Assembly: GCA_963675135.1 (NCBI GenBank)
Contig: OY776129.1
Coordinates: 5,629,201-5,693,200 of the forward strand
Direction: 5' to 3'
Source of the DNA: Galeopsis tetrahit
Taxonomy: Eukaryota > Streptophyta > Magnoliopsida > Lamiales > Lamiaceae
Length of the DNA: 64,000 nucleotides
Position 1 is the stretch's first letter. Each line of letters begins with the position of its first letter. Below the pieces are notes generated by a model. The model saw only the letters and a program-made list of their open reading frames with translations. It searched no databases and was not told where the DNA came from. Positions 57,684 to 64,000 of the stretch are shown here, piece by piece. Position numbers and translations under genes: made by a program.

Positions 57684-60160
57684 TTTGAAGTGTGGTTGTA
57701 TCATCTACAGCAGAAAATCCTATTGATGTTGATGCAATAGATAAAGAAGTGCATGACGAGCCTCAAGCAAAGAAACAAAAGAAGACTACAACGGAGGTTT
57801 GGAAGCACTTTGTTAGGGCCAAGGAAACCATTGAGGAGGATGGCAAGAATACTGAGATAGTTTGGGCACACTGCAGTAAATGCAAACACAAAGCTAACCC
57901 CAAGGAGTTGGCCTAGTGGTGTAGGCTTGGGACTTAGGAGTATGCTCCTCTCTAGGTCTCAGGTTCGAAACCCCTAAGGTGTAAACAATTTCTATGGGGC
58001 CATGTCCATACAGAGCACAAAGCTCTGGCTTTAAACGGGACCCCCGCAAGTGGGCGGTGGGATTGGTCCCCTCGGATTAGTCGGTCTTTGACCGGATACC
58101 GTGGCATCAAAAAAAAAAATGCAAACACAAAGCTATAGGTGAGAGTACAAATGGAACAAAAGCATTATGGAACCACTTGAAGAACAAACATAATATTTTG
58201 TCGGGTCAACAACTACTGAAAGTGGAAAAGAAAGACGGGGTCACAACTGTTGAACCTTATAGGTAAGATCAAGAAGCTAGCTTGAGAAAATTTTATATAG
58301 CAATAATCATGCACGAGTATCCTTTCAATATAGTTGAGCATGAATACTTTGTTGAGTTCATCAAGTCTTTGCGTACAAGTTTTCCAATGAAGAGCCGCAT
58401 CACCGTTAGGAAAGAACTAATGGAGATCTTTACACAAGAAAAGGAAAAACTCTATGAATATTTCAAAACCATGAAATGTCGCTTTAGCACAACTATGGAC
58501 ATGTGGACATCAAATCAAAACAAAGGATATATGTGTGTCACTGTACACTGGATTGATGAAGATTGGCACATTCAGAAGAGAATCATCAAATTCATGCATG
58601 TAGGAGGACGACATACAGGTGCTAAGTTGTCGGAAGCATTCATTGCTAGTGTTGTGAGATGGTTTATTGAGAAGAAGTTATTTTCTCTAACTCTTGATAA
58701 TGCATCTGCAAATGACATTTGTGTTAAAGATGTATTTCTGGGCTTGGAAAAATATGCCCCCTCATTTGTGATAGTATTTTCTTTCACGTGAGATGTGCTA
58801 ATCACATACTCAATCTTGTTGCTAGAGATGGTCTTGCTGTAATTCCAAGTGCAATCAAGAATATTCGTGCTTTTGTTGTAGCTATAAAGAGCTCTCCATT
58901 ACAGTGGGAGGAGTTTATGAAGTGTGCAACCGAATGTCAATTGGATATAAAGAAAGGTATTGCATTAGATGTAGCTACAAGGTGGAACTCCACCTATCAC
59001 ATGTTGATGGATGCTTTATATTACAAGAATGCTTTTCATAGGCTTCTTGTCTTGGAGCGCCACAGGTATGAGAAGATTGCACCATCAAATGAAGAATGGG
59101 ATAAAGTTTTATCTCTTTGCAAATGCTTAAAGAAATTCAATGATATTACTGAGCTTTTGTCTGGCACGTTGTATCCGACTGCAAATCTGTTTTATCGGAA
59201 CTTTTGTGAGATTAAGCTTTTGCTAGGAGAGTTGCTTGTTAGAGATGATATCACCATTAAGACAATGGCAATGCCTATGTCTGTCAAGTTTGATAAGTAT
59301 TGGAAGAAGTCAAATGTTGCTCTTGCTGTGGCTAGTTTTCTTGATCCTAGATTCAAGAAAAGGATCATAGAATATTTCATGAAAAAGTTTCATGGTGAGC
59401 TCGCATATGAAGCTGAAACGGATAAGATAATGAAGATTGTGAGACAACTATATCAACAGTATGCTTGTGATGCATCGAATGTCACAAAGAGCTCTGTTAT
59501 TGTTGCTAGTCATGGTGAAACTTGTGAAGCAAGTTCTATATTTATGGAAAAAGACAACGATGAATTTGAGAGTTACTTATACGACAGTGAGGGGGCTGGT
59601 GCAACAACAAATGACTTGGAGAAATACACGGCAGAACCTCCGTTAAAGGTGCCTAAATCTGAAAATTTTGATATTTTGTCTTGGTGGAAGGGTCATCAAC
59701 AGGAATACCCTATTCTCTCACGACTTGCTCGTGATGTGTTAGCCATACAAGTGTCAACTGTTGCTTCTGAATCTGCATTCAGTGCCGGTGGTCGTGTTAT
59801 AGATCCATTTCGTAGTTGTTTGGATCCTGATATGGTAGAAGCACTAGTTTGTACTAAGGATTGGATAGCTGCATTTAAACAAGGTTATTTTTTTAACTTC
59901 TTGTCATTTTATATTATAATTATGTATGTATAATCCTCTTATGCAGTTTCTTATAAAAATTTAGGTTCTCAAAAAAATATTGGATCCATTGTTGCTGATC
60001 TTGAAGTTTTGAAAACACTTGTTGCAAATATGGGGGATGAGGTTTATCATTATTACTTCTTAAATTATAATTGGTTTTCATGTTAGTTGCAAACTTGAAA
60101 TACTAACTGCTTATACAAAAAAAATATAGGTCGAAGAAGAAATGGACAGTGATGAGGATT
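57684..60160 (+). pseudogene. hAT transposase (RICESLEEPER/ZBED type), disrupted
   Basis: A nearly complete transposase in pieces. The N-terminal exon has EVWKHFVRAKETIEEDG and HCSKCKH, the first half of a BED zinc finger; after the SINE (57896..58117) the finger continues with ALWNHLKNKHN. A TAA at 58264..58266 interrupts the frame before DQEASLRKFYIAIIMHEYPF. The core follows with FSTTMDMWTSNQNKGYMCVT, then LTLDNASAND, and a frameshift near 58770..58790 before HVRCANHILNLVARDGL. The long frame 58788..59933 includes ATRWNSTYHML, SFLDPRFK and the C-terminal dimerisation motif QVSTVASESAFSAGGRVIDP. Two small exons near 59965..60044 and 60130..60160 give IGSIVADLEVLKTLVANMGD and VEEEMDSDED. The catalytic Asp, Asp and Glu are all still visible. 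Its role was DNA cutting and joining at the TAGGGG ends. Confidence 0.9.
57896..58117 (+). mobile_element. SINE inserted in the BED zinc finger of the hAT transposase
   Basis: A 222-bp tRNA-derived SINE: A-box-like GTTGGCCTAGTGGTGTAGG, B-box GGTTCGAAACCCC, a body ending GGATACCGTGGCATC and an A-run. The 16-bp target duplication ATGCAAACACAAAGCT is exact (57880..57895 and 58118..58133). It introduces a TAG stop a few codons after the insertion point. It differs from the SINE at 29656. Confidence 0.92.
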
Positions 60161-61045
60161 GATGAGGATCCGAGAGTTGAGGAAGATGGATGCATACTAT
60201 TTTTTTAACATCTTTGATCGAAGTGAAGGGAATTATAATAGTAGTATTACTTATTTATAATATTCTAGTTTATGTTTTACTAGTATATTTTGCATTTTGG
60301 GTACTTCATTTTATATTTTGGTTATTGTCCTTTGAGTATTTTGTTGTTAAGGCCTACGCCTGCAATGCAAACGTTGAGAGCTCAGCTATGTAGAGAAAAT
60401 ATTCTCATCTCTCCTAATTTTACAATATTTTATTCAATCTTATTAAACAATTAATAATCCATGCACATTGGGGGAATAGATAGGAGTATTTGATGTAAGA
60501 ATTCTCCGTTTCTTTTGAGATTATGTAGTAAGTGGGAATTTTGGATTCATTGAGAAATTCTGATTAATATTGATGGTGTGTTTGTTTTGAAATTTTGAGT
60601 AAGATACTCCTATAACTTAATTTTATATCAACTAATTCATGTGGAACTACCCAACAAAACTCTATCAATATCATTATTTTTAAAATTGTCACTCATTTTT
60701 TACACACATTTTACTTAACACCTCACTAAATTCACTTTACACCTCACCAAATTCATTTTACACTTCATCAAATCACCCAAAATACCCCTCTTTTATCTTA
60801 CATCACCAATCACTAAATAAATTTTGATGATTTCCATTTGAAATATATTATCCGATTATAGTTATTCGAATCCGGCCCGGATTCGTCCGATATCCGTTTC
60901 GTATCCGTATACTGAATATTCCGAATTCGTATCCGAATCCGGCTTTTCCGTATCCGACTCCGAATTCGAGAAAAAAATATGGTTTAGGATACGGTATAAG
61001 CACTATCCGTCCGTATCCGATCCGTTTTCACCCCTATACAAAAGT

Positions 61046-61920
61046 AACAGAAAATAAAAATAATGAATTACAAATTGTAGTTGAGGATGACAAAAAAAGG
61101 TGGAGAACGATGGGATTTGGCCAAGTATTGTTTTAGCCATTGAGCCTTCACACAAGGGCCCAACTTATTGTTGTCCTAAGTTCTTTGGCAACCTTCTCAT
61201 TTATACTGAGTCACCCTTTCCTTTAACAATGAGACGCGTGATGAAAACGTGAGATTGGAGAGTGAGAGAATAGTGAGGGTAAAATGCTACTCATCTTAGT
61301 TCTTTGGTTATCTTCACTACGTCCCGATACAATCCGACACGTGTTTGAGCCCGTTCAAATGACCCGAGTAGTGTGGCGGCTGGCGGCACCGATACCCAAC
61401 ACTAGATATAATGGCTCCCTTTATATCATATTCTTAGCATATAAATCGAATGTTTTCTTCCTTTCACCTCATGCATTTGCTGCTAATAAGAAGTGATAAT
61501 GCTACTTTTCACACAAACAAATTAGTCCATATCTTTGAATTATATTCTTTGAATAATAATTCAAACCAAACCTAAAATAACAGAATTAGACGTTCAACAA
61601 AATGGAAGTACTAGATGACAAGATTTAAAGGTTGTTCACAAGCTAGGAGAAATTAAAACATGACAAAATTTAAAAACAATCGTGGCTTATCCATCGCACG
61701 AGACAATTTAACCAAAATCACTTCGATAACAGCAGCTGTTTGGTCATGTTTGATAGCTTAGACTAAACCTAGATTAACTATATATCATTTTTATTGGTTG
61801 TTTGATAACTTAGATTAAGGGTAGATAATGCTTTAAAATTTATAAAGTTTAGTTATCATCCTAATCTTAGATAATCCGTCTATGCTATCAAACATGCCCT
61901 TTGAGTATAACTTGAACTCC
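61046..61920. other. Intergenic stretch between the hAT element and the F-box gene
   Basis: Contains a possible small foldback element (61735..61905): CATGTTTGATAGCTTAGAC on the left and GTCTATGCTATCAAACATGC on the right are inverted. The rest is AT-rich without genes. The F-box gene's 3' UTR would overlap this stretch. Confidence 0.45.
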
Positions 61921-61927
61921 ATTAAAA

Positions 61928-62995
61928 CTACTTCACTTTAGTACAAACATCTGCTTCATCCAAATTTGGTGAAACTAAGCTTTCAAAATAAGTCGTTACT
62001 GTAGCTTTGCCAAATTCTATATCCATTCTAGGTAAGGGCTGTGGATTGATGGAATCATATATTCTTAATGCCGTACCACAAATAATTAAAATCTTGCCAT
62101 CTCCAAAAAATAAAACTGGTCGAAGCAGAAAAAAATGTGGAGAATAGGGAATGCGAACATGCTTAATCCATGATTCTCCCAACCCATATTCTTTCATCAC
62201 CCACACATCCATGTAAGTGTTATACCCACAGCACAGAGCAACACAACCATCTAAAATCTCAACCTTGATTACAAGGAGGCCAGAAGAAGGCTCAAAATTA
62301 GGGAGAGGCAACTTTACAAACTCATCGGAAACAACATCCTGTGTAACAATAATCCAGCCTTGGTCCCACACAGACCAATGAATGGCTCCATTCAGAAACT
62401 GGCCGTGCCCTAAAGACACTTCTCGGACCGGCCAGTTGGCCAAAACCTTCCATGAGTCGGACCTCCTACTGTAAACTTTTACTTGAGATTAAGATAACTC
62501 GACTACCTTATAATCATCATGCACTTTATCATAACCAAAACCATGGCTAGTTCCCTTGCCAAAATAATCAAAATGGGTACCAGAGTGGGGCAACTTTATA
62601 AATTTCTTGAGAGCTGGATTCCACAATATGATGTCGTTACTACTAAACGACAAACACACCAACCCATTACAAGAACCCACAATCCACCAATATCCATATA
62701 TCCCATTAGTAAAAGGTTGAAAATCAAGCCCATAATAAATTGGATTTTCAATGTCAGTAGTTAACTCAGAAACAGAGGAAATTGAACAACTATAGAGTTT
62801 CATGATGTCATTGGAGCAGAAAACGAGTCTGTCATTTTTCTTTGATGAAATTTTGAGATGGGCCATGCCGAATTGGTGAGAGGATATTAAAGAAAACCAT
62901 AATTTTGAAACGCACCTGAATTTCAATAGAGATTTAACAGGCAGCCTCAACAGGATTTCTCCGATTGCTTCTTCCGGAAGATCTACCTCAACCAT
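61928..62995 (-). pseudogene. F-box protein (FBA-type) with one in-frame stop
   Basis: One uninterrupted reading frame of 355 codons except for a single TAA at 62489..62491 (codon 169). The N-terminus MVEVDLPEEAIGEILLRLPV and KSLLKFRCVSKLWFSLISS is a clear F-box (residues about 4..48), which binds SKP1 in SCF ubiquitin ligases. The FBA region follows: YWWIVGSCNGLVCLS, ILWNPALKKF, GFGYDKVHDDYKVVELS, then the stop, then SQVKVYSRRSDSWKVLANWP, GQFLNGAIHWSVWDQG and a C-terminus ending ADVCTKVK. The length is normal for this family, and there are no frameshifts. As it stands the protein would end in the middle of the FBA domain. It could be a young pseudogene, a truncated F-box product, or a sequencing error. 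Confidence 0.88.
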
Positions 62996-63325
62996 CTCTC
63001 CTTATTAAAATATTAATATTTGTTAAAACCAACAATCGTAAGCATACTATTGCTTCTTCCGTCTGATATTACAAGGGGTATGTATATGTAACTGCTACTA
63101 TAAGCCCTAACAGAATATAAAAAAGTCCATCGCTAATTATGAAAACTAACCCCTAATATGCAACTAACTCTACATATCCAAAACAAACTCACGTGACTAA
63201 ATTAAAAGATCACGCATACACAAATCTAATAACAATATAAAAGGAAAAAATATATATATAGTACCATATTTTACAATTTCCATAATACTTTACAATAAAT
63301 TCTCATGTCACAATTTTCATAAGTA
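62996..63325. other. Upstream side of the F-box gene
   Basis: AT-rich, with a TATATATATA stretch at 63251..63260 that could serve as a TATA box but lies far (about 255 bases) from the ATG. Nothing else seen. Confidence 0.4.
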
Positions 63326-63484
63326 GGGGTGGGAATGGGCCAGGCTACCCGACAGGGGCCTACGGCTCGGCGTATTATAGCTTGGCTTGACTCGTTTAAT
63401 AAACAAGCCGGGCTCAAGCTTTTTTAAAAGCCTATTTAGTTAAATAGACCGGACTTGAGCTTTTTCGTAGGCCTAAGTCCAACA

Positions 63485-63490
<6 letters not shown>
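63326..63490. mobile_element. hAT-type MITE fragment, truncated
   Basis: Starts TAGGGGTGGGAATGGGCC, with GGCTTGACTCG, AAGCCGGGCTCAAGCTT and CTTGAGC motifs. It runs into an (AT)n tract at 63488..63518 and has no right terminus. Confidence 0.6.

Positions 63491-63518
<28 letters not shown>
63488..63518. repeat. (AT)n microsatellite
   Basis: About fifteen AT units between the truncated hAT-type MITE and the Stowaway end. Confidence 0.9.
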
Positions 63519-63522
<4 letters not shown>

Positions 63523-63530
63523 AAAATATA

Positions 63531-63633
63531 CTCCCTCCGTCCAATACTTGAAGACCCATTTTACTATTTTGGTTGTCCCATACTTGAAGACACTTGCCTA
63601 AAATAGCAAAAATACTTTTAAACAATCTCCTTA
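63531..63633. mobile_element. Stowaway MITE, left part
   Basis: Starts CTCCCTCCGTCCAATACTTG after TA. The phrase CATACTTGAAGAC repeats inside. The element is cut at 63633 by a CACTA-type end; the remainder would lie beyond the window. Confidence 0.7.
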
Positions 63634-64000
63634 CACTACCAAAAAACTGCGAAATACCGACGAAATTTTACCGACGAATTACCAAAGTCAATCGATTTAC
63701 CGACGGAAAACAACGGTATTACCGACAGAATTTATTTTCCGTCAGCAATCACAAAAAAAAAAAAGATTACCGACGGAAATTTCCGTCTCTAACCACAAAA
63801 TAAAAAAAAATTAAAAAAATTAAAAAAATTAAAAAAAATTGTGATTACCGACGGAAATTTTGGTCGCTAATCACAAAATTAAAAATTAAAAAAATTAAAA
63901 ATTAAAAAAATTAAAAATTTGTGCAAAAATTAAATTATTAATTAAAGAAGAAAATTTGTTAGTTAGAAAATTATGATTGATTAAAATATAAAATTTGTTG
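63634..64000. mobile_element. CACTA transposon, left end, continues beyond the window
   Basis: Starts CACTACCAAAAAACTGCG, a CACTA terminus, and continues with subterminal repeats ATTACCGACGG and TTTCCGTCGG-like motifs in both orientations (63655..63870). TTA at 63631..63633 would be the left copy of the 3-bp duplication. The motif differs from the TTCCAACGG of the element at 34845, so it is another family. Confidence 0.8.

Larger units (their letters stand above)
56811..61036 (+). mobile_element. hAT transposon with transposase gene, 4.2 kb
   Basis: Ends TAGGGGTGAAAACGGATCGG and CCGATCCGTTTTCACCCCTA are exact inverted repeats. Flanks share TACAAAAGT on both sides (56802..56810 and 61037..61045), containing the 8-bp hAT duplication. 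The subterminal parts (56830..57020 and 60850..61030) hold many TATCCG, CGGATA and CCGTATCCG motifs. The centre encodes a BED-type hAT transposase (57684..60160) broken by a SINE, a stop and a frameshift. The sharp ends imply mobilisation not very long ago, but this copy cannot make its own transposase. Confidence 0.93.

Noticed and set aside
57896..57975. Possible tRNA gene in the hAT element
   Set aside because: It is the tRNA-like head of a SINE with a 16-bp target duplication.

Overview
This window is nuclear DNA of a flowering plant, most likely a eudicot. It has intron-split genes with plant-specific products, an Athila-type Ty3/gypsy retrotransposon, and a very dense layer of plant DNA transposons. 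Only three host-type genes can be recognised: a complete minus-strand WD40 gene of the LEC14B/DCAF11 type (2792..6745), a complete minus-strand gibberellin receptor GID1 (27173..28461), and a minus-strand F-box gene broken by one in-frame stop (61928..62995). A fourth set of conserved-looking exons, not recognised, lies inside a large CACTA transposon (37032..39858).

Layout. 1..1479 is the 3' part of a LINE. 1955..2272 is a decayed piece of plastid-type 23S rRNA. 2792..7700 is the LEC14B-like gene. 7953..15841 is a complete but pol-less Athila element (gag-protease ORF of 901 codons, two LTRs, PBS, PPT, TSD TAGTA). 15831..17956 is a recent 1063-bp tandem duplication whose breakpoint lies inside the LTR. 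18316..19111 holds four copies of a 199-bp unit. 19564..24510 is a cluster of MITEs (Mutator-type foldback, hAT, Tourist, Stowaway), several nested in each other. 26500..28700 is the GID1 gene. 28700..34840 is AT-rich intergenic DNA with SINEs and foldback elements. 34845..46014 is an 11.17-kb CACTA element (TSD TGG) with TTCCAACGG-type subterminal repeats and gene-like cargo. 46322..47931 is a solo LTR related to the Athila element (TSD AGATC). 48845..50669 is a hAT-type element that carries an exon-like fragment and has received a second copy of itself. 50670..51446 is a decayed Ty1/copia gag. 51488..56000 is a pogo/Lemi1-type relic split by a 3.7-kb Mutator-like element. 56811..61036 is a near full-length hAT transposon whose BED zinc finger is interrupted by a SINE. 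The window ends with the broken F-box gene, a Stowaway end and the start of another CACTA element.

There is no operon-like cooperation. The main story is successive transposition: many elements keep exact terminal repeats and target-site duplications, so insertion order can be read from the sequence. I did not find a clearly new biological system. The best leads are the CTCGGCCGAG palindrome arrays placed just upstream of the TATA box in Athila LTRs, the repeated polypurine-tract-like hairpins inside the Athila element, the gene-carrying CACTA and hAT elements, and the F-box gene with one stop codon.
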